From Apostichopus japonicus (taxonomy: Eukaryota > Echinodermata > Holothuroidea > Aspidochirotida > Stichopodidae), in contig NC_092564.1 in assembly GCF_037975245.1 (NCBI RefSeq), forward strand, positions 27,574,984 through 27,638,983: DNA of 64,000 nt, in the 5' to 3' direction. A program made the translations under genes and the position numbers. Below the pieces are notes generated by a model. The model saw only the letters and a program-made list of their open reading frames with translations. It ran no database searches and was not told where the DNA came from. Position 1 is the first letter of the stretch. Each line of letters begins with the position of its first letter. Below are positions 23,301 through 34,671 of this stretch, piece after piece.

Positions 23301-26300
23301 TTCCTTTTACGATGTTCAGCTTATACCCATCTGTCAATGTCTGTATTACTATACTCTTCATTCCATTTACGACATTTAGCTTATACCGATCTGTCGTTTG
23401 GGTCCCTCTCATCCACGGTTAGACTCCGCAGATGTCCTGGACGCTCTGAAAATGTCTAGTTGTGACTCAAAATCTGCGATGCTACAAGGTGAGTTACTTG
23501 TTTTTAATTCATTACCCATGATGCAATTAACCATAGATCGTATGCTCAATGGACACCACCTGACCATTTTCCATTTCATGATGTTGAATTTTTTTACTAA
23601 CACTACATAATCCTTTTATGTATGCACATCTTATGGGCATTGCATACCAATATTCCATGTGGTTGGAGATGCTACAAAAACAGTTTTCAATTTCTTTACG
23701 TTTCAGTTCACTTATGACGATACATAACATTATTTCTTCATTGTCGTGGGCACTGCATAACTACATTCCTATTGTCTATGTTACATTTCATTACTAACAC
23801 TACGCAGAGCTATCTTCCATATACTTATGGACATCAACCATAGTCCATTTCTTCATTATTCACAGTACACAACTATATTCTATTTGTCCTTTGATTTATT
23901 AAAAAACAAATGTTCAATGCACAATGCACAATATTACCAAATGTTCCATTCCCCCCCCCCCCCCTTCTGACTGTATAGAGGTGCAAATTGCTGTCAATTA
24001 GACTTACAACTTAAGTTCATATAGGACACTGAAGTAAATACTTCAGTGAATCAGCTTAAAATGGAATCAAAGTGTATATTTTTTAAGATGTTAAACCAAA
24101 TGGACAGAAATTGTGTGATTATATGAAAACACACAGTTTCAACATTAAAGTTGTTCTCTTTGTGCACCATTCTTTATCAGATGCTTGTAGGACATAATTA
24201 TAATCTCAAAATATTTTCTAAGATAATATTTGGATAAAATATTGATACTGATCTGATTTTTGACAGGTTTAACTATCCTGCAGCTGTGCTTGATTATCGC
24301 GATGAAACACCTGGCTGAGTTATACGAGGGCAGCAACATCAATTTTGAAATGGTCTATAACGGTATGTAAAGATTCATGATATAAACCCTGCCCGTCCAT
24401 GTGCACTGAAACCTTTAAGGGAGGTGGATAATACTTGTAACCACAGCTCCAGTCACAAACAACATTGCTATAATGCCAGGAGTTGCAAGAAGGCAGTTTA
24501 CAGCCTCTTTGGTTTGTCTCTGGTTCCACAATAAGGATTGAGCAATATGAAGCAATACATCCCTGAAAGTACATACCTTGATTGAAATACCTGGTTTTGC
24601 TGTTCCACATTAGTGAATGTAAGACATGTTGCTGATCACTTAAAGATCAACAATGGTGACAACTTGAAGATCTTGCATTTCAATTTAAAATCAGCTTTTT
24701 GAGTTGATGTTGGCAAAATCTTATATACTATTCCGTACAGATCTCATACATAGTGTAGTTTATTGCCTTGACTAAACCTAGCCACCATGCAAATAATGAT
24801 GAACATTGTGCAATGCCATTTTCCATCTCACCTATTGTTAATGTGAAATGTGTCTTGGTTACTAAATATTGAAAATCAAATCAAATGTATTAGTTACAAA
24901 CTCATTGAAACTCTCTGGTCAGAATAATCTTGTTGTCTTAGTTTGATCACCTGCAATCTTATCTAGAATCAATAACCGGGAAGATTTGAAATTATTGACC
25001 ACTTTATTGACACTTTAAGCTGCTTTAATTTGAGGTTCCTGTATTGACAAGGAATCACCACGCCTTTGGCTTTTACGGATCAGTTAATAATGATTTAGCA
25101 ACAAATTTTATCGTAGTCTTTTGACTGGATGTTTGATCTATAACACTATCTGATTTTGCAACCATCCGGTCCTTTCATGAGGTGTCGTTTAATGTCCTAA
25201 GGTATTCTTGAAATTGTCAATGTTTGTTTTGCCTCGTTCCGCTCTAAGTCAAATTTATTGTGACAAATGTCTTGCGATGTGTGCAGGTGAACTACTGTCT
25301 TGGTTCGTTTGTAAACTCTCAGGATCTTCAGGAACTCTCCTCTATATCACTATTGATACCGTACTTCACTCGCCTCTCTAAATCATAGTTTGAAAATAAC
25401 CCTCCGGTTGTCATGACAACTGCTTATGATCTATAATTATGACTCACAAGTTGTGATGTTGTTTTCTGTTTTCAAAGGGTGGTTTATTAAATGTCTCCAT
25501 GGCATTCATGAATATATTTACAGTTCAGTTTGCCGTAGACAAAAAAGTTGATACTTATTCCCTTTTAAGTTAAGTAGGTATCCATGTCAACAATAATGAA
25601 TAATGAGGAATAAACAGATGAGAAAGGTTCGAATGCAAGATTCGTCACTGCCACAAGTTGTCTACTCTTTGTAGGTGTCAATATAGGCATATGTATGTTT
25701 GCAAGGTGGTTGGACATGCATAATGTAAGGTATGTGGTACAGGCTGCTGGGGTACTTGCAGAACCAACAGTTGCTGGGTTGTTATTATTAAAAATGCTTT
25801 GGAGTCAGAGGCAGGAGGGGGGTGATGCAATGGGTACAATTATTGTCATTTGAATTGAGGATGGTTGTGTGACAGCATTGCTGAGGAAGAGGGTTGGGAT
25901 TTGCTTGTGCCTTTAAAGATAATGGCTGTGTAAGAGACTTCTTTGGCCTAGACAATTGAAGCATTCTTTTTATTGATGTAATCTCTCCTTGAATTAATTG
26001 AACCAATTTGCTGACTGCTGTAGTTTTTCCATTATGCTCTCCATTTTGTTCACCCTTTTAATTCCTTGCTTTGGCATGAGGGCATATAAGGAAGGCATGA
26101 TGGCAAACGTGTTTGTGTATGAATTTGTGTGTCTATCTAGGGCCTTTTTAACATAATCACTCAAAAAGTGGTCAAGGGTGATTGGTCATTTGATGCCACC
26201 AGAGGTGACAGTCTGAAAACCTTGTAAACAATGTAAACTACAAAAGCAAAGGTTGATGAAAGTCATATGTAGTATACATGTGGAACCACCTTAGTATAAA

Positions 26301-28125
26301 GTCCCTATCGTTTACTGTGGATGTCAAAGGTCATGTGAGGTCAGCGGCAGCAGCAGTCAAAGCTTGAAAACTTTGTAAACACAATTACTCCCAAGTAAAT
26401 CCTGGATAACTTCATTCGTACACTTTTTCGTAGTACAAGAACCCTATTATTTTCTGTGGAGGTCAAGGGTCATTTGAGGTCAGCAAATTTGTAAATTTAT
26501 CAAAACAATAACCCCACAGTGTGCACTTTATCTTCCCATATGAGACGCAGGAGGGAACCACTAAGCCTGTTGACTTTCCGGTAAAAAAGTAATATCAATG
26601 GGATGAATTTGATCATTGTGTGAGCTGTTTGAAGGAAAATAATTGGGGGGCATAGTACTGAATAAATGAATGACAATGCTGAGGGGTGGGAGGTGGGGGA
26701 GGGTCGTACTATATCCTCACATATTGTTATATATTTAATGATATATATATTAAAAACACTTTTCAAAAATGTCTTCATCTTTTACAGAATATCAGAAGTT
26801 TGTACAGAAGAAATCTAATTCCATCCAATGTTTTGGAAAACCTGTGTGCCTAAAGGTATGTACATTGTTGGTTGACTGTGGATTTAAAAATAAAAATAAA
26901 ATAATGAAAAGTAACTATTTGGCTGTTTGATTATATTTATACTTCCTAGGATTCAGACTCTGGATCAGTCAAGGAAAATAACCTAGATTTGAAAATGGAA
27001 GCAAAGTCTAAGGAACTGAATTACACTGTTATGCACCTTGTTACCATAGTGATGCTTATATGTAACTATATATATCCTGTACAGTTTCCATGAACGAAAG
27101 AACACACTTCCTATATCATTCACAAACGAGATCATTTCCTATGGATGTTTCTTTAGCAAGGACAAGGATAACTTGGGGTGGGGGGGGGGGGTGTTAAGGT
27201 CGGTAGCAATGAATATTGATGCATCGTAAGAGGGCGCAAGCTTCAGAGATGGAAATTAGGGCTCTAGATTAAGATAAGTGCTAATGAATATGAAAGATGT
27301 CTATGAATATGTATAGTATTAGAAGAGCTTAAGTACTTGAAACAATGTGTAAAGATGGAAATGAGGTCAGTACTAATGAATATAAAGGATGTTAATGAAT
27401 TATTGAATATAAGAAACCATAAAGTAATAGAAGTTGTGTTGTTGATAATCAGATGAGGGTGCACACAAAACCTCTATATGACCACATACTCCCTAAGCTT
27501 GTGGCAGTGGACAATAAGCCAACATTACAAATTCATATATGTGGAGCAATGTTTGGGGAAACTTGCTTAATTGAGACTAACAGGAAGCTAAGTGACGGAG
27601 TCCTACCTGTTTAGGAGAACAATAAAAAGGTTCAACCAGGAAAAAAAAACTAGCTGATATGTTCTTGTTTGTGAGCAACACTACAATTTTTTTTGGAGGC
27701 TGCCTATACTTTATCCTATTGTGTTTCAAACAGGATCGACACTCACGTTATAATCGAGCTAAACATAAGGACACTGCGTACCTGCTAGGGAGAACAATCA
27801 AAGAAAGATACCTGCAGAATACTTCATAAAGATATGAAAATATCATACAAAGTAACGTCACATTACTGCTTCAAACGCCCATCCAATCAGTCATATTTCG
27901 ATGAATTTGCTTTCCACATCTCTACAGGCTTTCGAACAGCTTATTGTCTTAGAGTTAGTCCGTCCAGTTGAGGGATCTGGCTTCACCGGCGCCAAGTTAA
28001 CACCAAAGGAATACCGATCCTTAAAGCTACTGGTGACACCTCTTCAGGTAGTGGAGACCCTCAACTCCTTCTCTGGATGTCCAAGCGAGCTCAAGATGTG
28101 GGCAACAAATCCTCTGCCTTCGTGA
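17226..28125 (+). CDS. ORC4: Origin recognition complex subunit 4 (ORC4), eleven coding exons, 439 aa
   Basis: ORC4 is an AAA+ subunit of the nuclear complex that binds origins and loads MCM2-7. Coding exons are 17261-17397, 18481-18571, 19415-19576, 20383-20431, 21075-21223, 21806-21979, 22476-22562, 23380-23488, 24267-24362, 26788-26855 and 27928-28125; all junctions are AG/GT and phases agree. The sum is 1320 bases, or 439 residues against 436 in human. Walker A (GPSGAGKT) is at about 68-75. The Walker B stretch reads LFVLEEFD at about 155-162, with Glu159 in place of the usual Asp. [15 protein letters not shown] follows, and its Tyr174 is the residue altered in one form of human Meier-Gorlin syndrome. 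Exon 6 keeps [17 protein letters not shown], the arginine-finger region thought to act on ORC1. The C-terminal winged helix ends WATNPLPS. The span start includes 35 bases of 5' UTR. Confidence 0.96.
17497..17823 (+). repeat. Duplicated segment in ORC4 intron 1, copy 2
   Basis: Second copy of the segment at 14196-14350, split by about 200 bases of unrelated sequence (17535-17735). It lies in the intron after ORC4 exon 1. Confidence 0.8.
18481..18571 (+). CDS. ORC4: ORC4 exon 2 (Walker A)
   Basis: The acceptor CTAATAACAG ends at 18480 and the donor GTAAGA starts at 18572. It encodes [20 protein letters not shown] and the P-loop GPSGAGKTM. At 30 codons it is easy to miss. Confidence 0.94.
19091..19279 (+). 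repeat. (CCT)n trinucleotide tract, about 190 bp
   Basis: Nearly pure CCT repeats to about 19233, then interspersed CCA variants. It sits in ORC4 intron 2, about 135 bases before the exon 3 acceptor. The plus strand is all pyrimidine over most of its length. The resulting poly-Pro and poly-Glu frames are artefacts. Confidence 0.95.
19415..19576 (+). CDS. ORC4: ORC4 exon 3
   Basis: The acceptor TTTCAG ends at 19414 and the donor GTGAGT starts at 19577. It encodes 54 whole codons including [18 protein letters not shown] and [18 protein letters not shown], nearly collinear with human ORC4. Confidence 0.95.
19848..20317. mobile_element. MITE with TA target duplication in ORC4 intron 3
   Basis: Inverted ends: AGGTAGCATACGCCCATTAG at 19848, against the reverse complement of the right end, AGGTGGCATACTCCTATTAG (ending 20317). 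TA flanks both sides (19846-19847 and 20318-20319), as expected for Tc1/mariner-type insertion. It is 470 bp with no coding frame. Family assignment rests on the TA duplication alone. Confidence 0.6.
20383..20431 (+). CDS. ORC4: ORC4 exon 4
   Basis: A 49-base exon with acceptor CTTATCAG and donor GTAAGG. It encodes [16 protein letters not shown] (human [16 protein letters not shown]). Confidence 0.94.
21075..21223 (+). CDS. ORC4: ORC4 exon 5 (Walker B)
   Basis: The acceptor TGTCTCAG ends at 21074 and the donor GTGAGA starts at 21224. It holds the Walker B segment with GAA-GAG (Glu-Glu) where human has Asp-Glu, then [18 protein letters not shown] and VIGLTCRL (sensor 1 region). Confidence 0.95.
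21806..21979 (+). CDS. ORC4: ORC4 exon 6 (arginine-finger region)
   Basis: The acceptor TTCTCTCTAG ends at 21805 and the donor GTAAAT starts at 21980. It encodes [20 protein letters not shown] and the start of the AAA+ lid. It has 58 whole codons. Confidence 0.95.
22476..22562 (+). CDS. ORC4: ORC4 exon 7
   Basis: The acceptor ATTCGACAG ends at 22475 and the donor GTAAGA starts at 22563. It encodes [20 protein letters not shown] and SIRSVYSIL, corresponding to the human KHFNISKNLRSLHML region. Confidence 0.9.
23275..23398 (+). repeat. ORC4: Tandem duplication covering the ORC4 exon 8 acceptor
   Basis: Two units of about 61 bp. The first runs ATGTCTGTAGTACTCTGCTC to TACCCATCTGTCA and the second ATGTCTGTATTACTATACTC to TACCGATCTGTCG. 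Each contains a pyrimidine-rich stretch, an AG and then CTTATACC. The second copy is the acceptor used in the model; use of the first would bring in an in-frame TAG. Confidence 0.8.
23380..23488 (+). CDS. ORC4: ORC4 exon 8
   Basis: The acceptor CGACATTTAG ends at 23379 and the donor GTGAGT starts at 23489. It encodes [20 protein letters not shown] and then [16 protein letters not shown] (human [31 protein letters not shown]). This acceptor gives exactly the human spacing between RS(V/L) and SHP. A near-copy of the acceptor lies one repeat unit upstream. Confidence 0.9.
24267..24362 (+). CDS. ORC4: ORC4 exon 9
   Basis: The acceptor TTTTTGACAG ends at 24266 and the donor GTATGT starts at 24363. 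It encodes [20 protein letters not shown] and NINFEMVYN, the start of the winged-helix domain. Confidence 0.94.
24363..26787 (+). other. ORC4: ORC4 intron 9 (2.4 kb)
   Basis: The largest ORC4 intron. Apart from the dispersed repeat at about 26130-26510 it holds no recognisable element. The short antisense frames have no family match. Confidence 0.6.
26130..26510 (+). repeat. Dispersed AGGTCA-type repeat, copy 3
   Basis: Three consecutive units with CTTGTAAACA, GGTTGATGAAAGTC/CTTCATTCGTAC and AACCCTATTATTTTCTGTGG. AGGTCA-A-GGGTCA is at 26460-26472, and a weaker site near 26322. Confidence 0.75.
26788..26855 (+). CDS. ORC4: ORC4 exon 10
   Basis: A 68-base exon with acceptor CTTTTACAG and donor GTATGT. 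It encodes [20 protein letters not shown] and CLK (human [23 protein letters not shown]). Confidence 0.93.
27928..28125 (+). CDS. ORC4: ORC4 last exon
   Basis: The acceptor ATCTCTACAG ends at 27927 and the TGA is at 28123-28125. It encodes [35 protein letters not shown] and [15 protein letters not shown], matching the human C terminus including the WAT motif. Confidence 0.95.
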   Translation, partial: AFEQLIVLELVRPVEGSGFTGAKLTPKEYRSLKLLVTPLQVVETLNSFSGCPSELKMWATNPLPS

Positions 28126-28304
28126 AAAAGATTACCGAGCCGAGAGATGTGAGATCTTCTGATGTGGATTACTCCGAAACACATCCTCAGAGAAATGCTC
28201 GCGTAGTGGCGACCTAACTTACTCGGATGAGGTCACTACGTAATAATGTATATTTATATTGTAGTATTACAAAGAATCACACACATTATTGAAGCAAAAC
28301 AAAA

Positions 28305-28310
28305 AATAAA
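28305..28310 (+). terminator. Polyadenylation signal AATAAA, ORC4
   Basis: AATAAA about 180 bases after the ORC4 stop, in an A-rich context. The 3' UTR is inferred as 28126 to about 28330. Confidence 0.55.
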
Positions 28311-28330
28311 ATGTACGAAACTGTCACGAC

Positions 28331-29455
28331 AGATATCAAGATGGGGATGAACTAAAAACTAGAACATCCAATCCACCAATGTGAGTACATTACAGATATG
28401 AGTACATTACAACTAAGTACCAATGAAGAATTCTCTGCCAGACAGAGGACAACATTGGTAAATGCTTTCAAATGGTAAAAAGGTACATGCCTTGAAACTG
28501 CTGCCTCCCGAAACTGGTCATAGTGGGGGCGGTGTTGCGGTTGTTTGATAGACTGTAGAGAAAGAAATAGACAAATGGAGGTTTGTACTTATGTTCGGCC
28601 TGGTTTGCTTATGTAAGCCTATCACTGATGTGTCGGCACGCTACATTGACTTCTATGTGTTTATTTCAGCTTGCCTGGTTATTAACTTTCCAATAGCGCC
28701 CTCATTGAGTGGAAGCTTCCTATGAACTAACAATTTTTATATGAGGGTGTCTAGTTTCAACTGTAATCAAACCAACGAAGAAGATGTGTTATTCATTAAT
28801 TATATACCGCCAAAAAAGAGAAGAAAAAAAAGGGAATGTTGGCTCAAACTTGCTAAGAAATGAAATTGCATGTTACCTGTTTGAATTTTTGTGTCGTACA
28901 TCATCGAATACTGACAGTTGCAGACAACTAGGTAATAAATTGAGGTAATAAAGTGTTGATGTCTGGAAAATGAGACTCTAGTCTGACTGAAACTGACCAT
29001 TTTTCAGGAGACATGAATTTTGAGTTCCACGTCTTAAAAAGTTAACATCTTGATGTTCTTTTTAATCTGAATGACATCCTGCCATGAAATATTTGATTAC
29101 TTCTCCATATGAAATCATTTTTGGGCTATTTGAAGACCATCTTGCCCTCACATGTTACCCGGAGAGGTTAGAATACTTTGAAACGAGTAACATTCAAGAT
29201 GTTTTTGCTATTTTCTGCAGCGATCGGTTCTCCGTTTCTCAGGGTGTCAAATTCTGCAGCTGCCTATATGATTGACATTAAATGTAATGGACAAAACAAT
29301 TCAGTTTATTTGAGATTGTTTTTATTTTTCATTATACAGTTTATATTTTCACAATCATATTGGTTTCTCACTGGTGTCATTGACCTATGAATATAGTACG
29401 CATCATTGCTAACAGTCGCGATTGGTACTGTTATCTAATAGTTGTGGTGTATATG
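28331..29455. other. Intergenic DNA downstream of ORC4
   Basis: No gene can be supported. Short frames on both strands lack splice partners or similarity. Confidence 0.4.
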
Positions 29456-29789
29456 AAGTGGCGGAGCTAGGGGTATCGGTCAGGGGGGGGCGAGAATGGT
29501 CTGTAGGGGCGCTTTTGACACTATCTAAGCGGAGCGCCACCACGGGTTGGCACGGAGCGTACAGAAATTTTTTGAGTAAAGGTACTAAGTAGATTGCCGG
29601 AATGACCCTTTCCGGGCCTTGCTTATTTGTGACAAATGTCAATAGGTAGATGAGAGCGCAATCAAAAAGTCAATAATCGCGAATAAGTAAAACGTGGTAA
29701 AAAGCTGAAAAGGGCGCCAGCAGTCCATTTGAGTCCGCCAGGGGGGGGGCATCCGCCCCCCCCCTGACTGTATGGACGCTCCGCCACTG
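29456..29789 (-). mobile_element. hAT-type MITE, 334 bp, inverted relative of 16076-16450
   Basis: The termini are AAGTGGCGGAGC (first base changed from C) and GCTCCGCCACTG, flanked by an 8-bp target duplication TGTATATG (29448-29455 and 29790-29797). The body, read in reverse, follows the 16076 element in order: the shared module, GACAAATGTCAATAGGTAG, GGGCGCCAGCAGTCCATTTG and GTATGGACGCTCCGCC. Slightly shorter than its relative, with internal deletions. Confidence 0.9.
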
Positions 29790-29797
29790 TGTATATG

Positions 29798-31144
29798 TTA
29801 CTATGGAAACGTTAATTGGTATAGGTATTTGCTTGTTTACTCGATGTTAGGTTGGAACGACTGTTAACAACAAAAAGGAATCGGTTTAGAGTTCAAGCTC
29901 TGTGGATAGGTATCACCAAGACCGGTCCTGCAAAGTATTAAAAGCTCAAAGTATTAAAGCTACCTGGCAATTAACAAGTTCACAAAATAGATTCGTTGAT
30001 ATTTAACTTCTTTGAGTTGAAAATTTTCAAAATAATTAAAGAACAACCAAAAGGTCAGTGCTTTTTGATTTCTCAAAGTCTTGACATTTTTTTATACTGT
30101 CTTTAAAAGGAACCGTTTCATAGTTTGTCTTTTTTTTTGCGGTGTTTTAACAGAAATGACCTAATGTGAACATGTCACTTGAACAACTAAAAGAATTATC
30201 ATTATAGATGTCATTAATGAAGGTTACAATGGAAGTAAAAAAGTGACAAAACTAACACACTTGAAAACAGCAAGCGTGTAGCATTTGGTTATAAAGTTCC
30301 CCCTCATCAGCCCCCCCCCCCCTTCTCCCCATTCCCAATTGCATAGGCATATATTTCTTGTTTCGCAACAGACATAAGTGCATTTTGGAGGCATCCTGAA
30401 TGATTTCATATGTACAAACACAGGTGAATTCAAGACACACATCCCGCCCAACACACAGAAATTGGTGTTTTCGAATGTGGTAATTATAGGAACAACTCAA
30501 AACTCTCCGAAGTAATCACAACTGTCAGATTTGACCTATAGCATTGACCTTTTTCTAAATAATTATAGGATGATAAACTCCCTTTGAAAACTGCGTAATA
30601 TTGAACAATCTCCACAACTGACAAAGACTTCTTTCACAACATTACCCGGCCGTAAATTTATATGTAATTTTTAAGACACGTTCAAATAACTTTGTTTTGA
30701 AAACACAATATCGATCTCAAAAAAAATCAGTTGCTGTGTATACAATGATGCCCACTGCCACTTGGAGTTACATTCAACGATTAAAAATTCTGAACTTAAC
30801 GTTCTTGTCAGCAAAAATAAACAGTCAATATGAATCAGAAACATGACAAATATAAGTTAACCTTATCATAAAACAATACCTGAAATTTATCTAATAATTA
30901 TAATTTATAATATAATATTATAATTAAAATGATTTAATTTTTATTTTATTAAGTTTAATAAGGAAATGTTTAGAATGTACGGTGGGTGTTGTATACTTAC
31001 AAGAAGTATATCACTGTTTTGTCTTATTGATGTTTCATCAAAGTCAAATACAAAAACCTGCTTTCAAGGGCACATCGATCAGTACAGGTTTCTAGGAAGA
31101 GAATCTTCCTTCTAAAATTATCGTAGGCTAGGTAAAGACCGAAA
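29798..31144. other. Intergenic DNA, nothing recognised
   Basis: AT-rich sequence between two transposons, with a TAATTATAA-rich patch near 30890-30930. No exon can be supported. Confidence 0.4.
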
Positions 31145-31152
31145 ATTGAACA

Positions 31153-31459
31153 CAGGCGCGTAGCGAGGAATTTGCCAAGGGAGGGGCGAACCTGTAGGCA
31201 AACTATTAGGGCCGTAGATTCGGCACTGGAAACTATCTAAGCGTAGCGTCACCACGAGTTGGCGCGAAGCGTACTAGAAAATTTTGGCCGAAAATGTCTC
31301 CCAGCTCGCTGGAAATGGCACTTCCCAGGCCTTGTTAGTTGCATCTAAGCATTTTCTATTTTGAAATTACTAGCGATATCATAAAAACATACCAAAAAAA
31401 AAAATTGCTCAAGAGGGCTTTCGCCCCGGCTTCGCCACTCCCCCTTCACTACGCGCCTC
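31153..31459 (-). mobile_element. hAT-type MITE, 307 bp, complete
   Basis: Left end CAGGCGCGTAGCGAGG, right end CTTCACTACGCGCCTC (last base diverged). Perfect 8-bp target duplication ATTGAACA at 31145-31152 and 31460-31467. The shared module lies inverted at about 31215-31265. A partial copy is at 15500-15721. Confidence 0.88.
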
Positions 31460-31467
31460 ATTGAACA

Positions 31468-32497
31468 TAGCCAGACTGCCTAAGCAATTACATTTCCAAT
31501 GCAGGTTCCTCCCGTTCTGGTAACTTTCGACAGGGATTGACTATACCTACCGGAAATCCACGTTCACGCAGAGGTGTATATATGACATATGGTAGTTCTG
31601 AAAGAAGGCGAGGCCGCCTACACTAGCTGCTTTTGAAGTGATAGTAAAGTTAATTGTAATCATTTACTGGGTGGTAAATGCTGGTGATGGTTTTCGCCCA
31701 CCAAATTGCTAATTTACAGGCTGGAAAAACAAATACAAGTATATTAGAGTGATGTCAGCACCGTTCAACAAAACGACTTCTTTATGGCTAGTTTTACGGA
31801 AAGCAAACATTGTAGTGGGCGTGGTGCAAACTATTGTCATATTAATTATACCACGATGATAAAGCCACAGCTTAGTCAACTCAATTTATCGGGTGGACAA
31901 CTGTGCACCTATTATAATGTGTTGATCAGTACTTTTTTGGACCTGACATCACCGGAGCAGAGTCCCCGATGACAGATTCCAGGTGGACCATTCACTTTAA
32001 AAAAAATTGTCCGCTCGTATTGATTTTCCTGAGCACATAAATGCGCCTGTCCGTGATAAGAAAACTTTTTGGAACTTCTTTTCAATGTTCATTCAATTTG
32101 TTCTGCTTCTTTTCTTGAACGTCATGTTGGGGTAATCATAGGCATGGGTTTTACCAAGCTAGTCCACATCATCATGTTCCTGACCAGCCTTCAAGTTAAA
32201 ATATCAAACCATTTTAATTTTGTATGACTTGCCTTCTCTTGACGAAAGACACATATGTTGACTAACACAATATATCAGCTGATCACCCTATGTATATATA
32301 GGCATACAATGATACAACGTGTTCACAACTTCACACGGGTGATCATTATGACCAGTGGTACTAATATGCTACTCTCACTTGTTCCAGGGAGGTTATAAGC
32401 AACAATAAAGGGTTTATTTTAGTTTTAGTAAAGCCTACGTTTACTTTGACTCGAATATGTGAGACTAGTAGCCCGTCACTCATTGGTGAATAGAACC
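31468..32497. other. Intergenic DNA, nothing recognised
   Basis: No gene, RNA or repeat could be supported here beyond short open frames. Confidence 0.4.
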
Positions 32498-33117
32498 CCC
32501 CCACCCAGTGGCGTAGCTACGGGGGGGGGCCTGGGGGGGGGGCCGGGGCCCCCCATGAAATCGGCTGGCCCCCCCACTGGCCCCCCACTGGGAATGGGGT
32601 AAAAAAAAATGTAAAAAAAAAATTGTAAAAAAAAAAAAAAACTCATCAGTGGGATTCACTAATATTTTTTGTTCAATAATTTGGGAAATAGAGTTACACA
32701 ATTTTCTCGTCTGCATCTGGCAGAATAAGAATAATACAATATCTGTAGTAATCATGAGAATGGTCATACAGCATGGCATGGCAATGGTCGATGCGACGGT
32801 TGCGACCATACACCACGAACCTTGTGCATGTGCTGCGCGATATCGATATCTACCAATACATGTTATCGGTCATCGATTGGCACAAAAACCCAGATTCTGA
32901 TGACAGCTGCCTCAAGAAACCCAATAAATGGCCTAATTAGCACCGAGCCACCAATGTGGACCATTACCGAAACATCGATGCGTGTTAGTCTTCCATCCCC
33001 TTCCTCTAATGATATTTAAGTCCACATGTGGGCATTTCCTGCAAACCTACCGGTAGCCCACAGGGGTTTGAGTTGGGAGAAAGGCCTTGACACCTTGAAA
33101 CAACAAATGATGCCAAC

Positions 33118-33228
33118 CATAGGCGTACGAGGCGGGGGTGCAGGGGGCAGACTGCCCCCTAAATTTCCAGAGGACAAGAAATTCGGGCAAAAGTCCTGAA
33201 AAATTCGGGCAGCCTAAGAGGAGAAAAA

Positions 33229-33273
<45 letters not shown>

Positions 33274-34671
33274 TGCAGTAGCTTGCCCGAATCTTTTTCA
33301 AATTTTCGCCCGACAATTCCATGATTTTCTTTATTTAGCATCATGATGCCCGAATATTTCCGTGTAACACCACCGAAAGCGCAGTTCATCTGGGCTACCA
33401 CGCTTTTTGCACGATCAATTTTTTTCTTCTAACTAGTCAATTGTATACCTGGACCAAGGGCGGCAGAACCGGGGAGCACAGGGGGCACGTGCCCCTCCCC
33501 CACTTTTCCTCAGGTTAGAAATGTGCCTTTTTTCTACATAAAACTTGAGGTGCCTCAAGTTAGCAAGAGGCCAGGGAACCAGAATGAACACTCGGGAAGG
33601 GCCGTTTCCGGCCATCTGAGGGGTTTGTAAAACCAAAATTTTTCTAAAAGCACGCTCCGCGCCAACCGATGGTGGCGCTCCGCTCAGATAGCCGTGCATA
33701 CAACTTTGCAAATCCTGGCTAAGCCTGTGACTTTCAACGAATTTCTGTGAGTCAAACTCAAAGCATTTTCGAATGGAAAAAATTTGTTAAGATATTAACA
33801 AGAAAAAAACTCTAATTCGGAAGATTCCTACATTAGCAACTAGCATGATTTCACCTCATTTTGTCTCAAAAGAAAACTTGTTCCTTGTTTCCCAATTTGC
33901 GCATTGGATATTGCAGTGCTAGTATGCATATTTTGCTTGAGGGGGGGGGGGGGGCGTTGATGGAGTGATGTGTATACACAAATAAGATAATACAATAAGA
34001 GTTATAAAGGGTACTGAATATAACGCTGCATCATTCCAATCGAATTTCTGCAAAGTGCCCTTTGATGTCGGTGCCCCCCCCCCCCCCAGATTAAAAGTGC
34101 TCCCGCCGCCCTTGACCTGGATATCCCCGAGATGAGTGTATAAAAGAAACATTTTCTTTTTCATGGATGGTGGGGGGGGGGGGGGGGGAGTGTCTATAAG
34201 CCTAGAAGTACAGGTTTATCATATTCTTTGTTATATTTTATACTTTTTTGTGAGACAAATTGCAGTCTCACCCGACACAGCGACATTATCCCGCCTACGT
34301 GTCGTTGAACAATGTTTTTCTGGAGGTAGCTGAGTACTGTGTTAAAATAATAAATAAGGTAACTAAATATAGCAGCTTAAAAAATATACTGTCCCATTTT
34401 TCCCCTTCAAAGTGATGTTACAATTTTTTCTTCTTCTAATTTACCAAATTTTTGGGGAACTGTAAATTTCTAAAACGTGAGATTATAAAATAAAGAATGT
34501 TTAGATGCAACTTGCAAGGCCTCAGAAGTGCCGTTTCCGGCAATCTGAGAGGCATTGTGTGCCAAAAATGTTCTTGTTCGCTACGCGCCGCTTAGATAGT
34601 GTCACGGGAACTTTCGGGCACAAAATGTTCTGCCCCCCCCCCCCAAACTGAAATGGTCCCGTATGCCTTTG
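33118..34671. mobile_element. Middle hAT-like element of the nest (1554 bp including insert)
   Basis: Left end CATAGGCGTACGAGG; reverse complement of the right end CAAAGGCATACGGGACC. The flanks are ATGCCAAC (33110-33117) and ATGTCAAC (34672-34679), an 8-bp duplication with one difference. The shared module appears at about 34520-34602. An (AT)n tract of about 40 bp lies at 33232-33270. Confidence 0.75.
33455..34114. mobile_element. Inner hAT-like element of the nest (660 bp)
   Basis: Left end CAAGGGCGGCAGAACC, right end GCTCCCGCCGCCCTTG. The flanks are ACCTGGAC (33447-33454) and ACCTGGAT (34115-34122), 7 of 8 identical. The shared module is at about 33590-33690. A further end-like sequence, AATCCTGGCTAAGCCTG near 33710-33727, suggests another truncated element inside. 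Confidence 0.75.
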
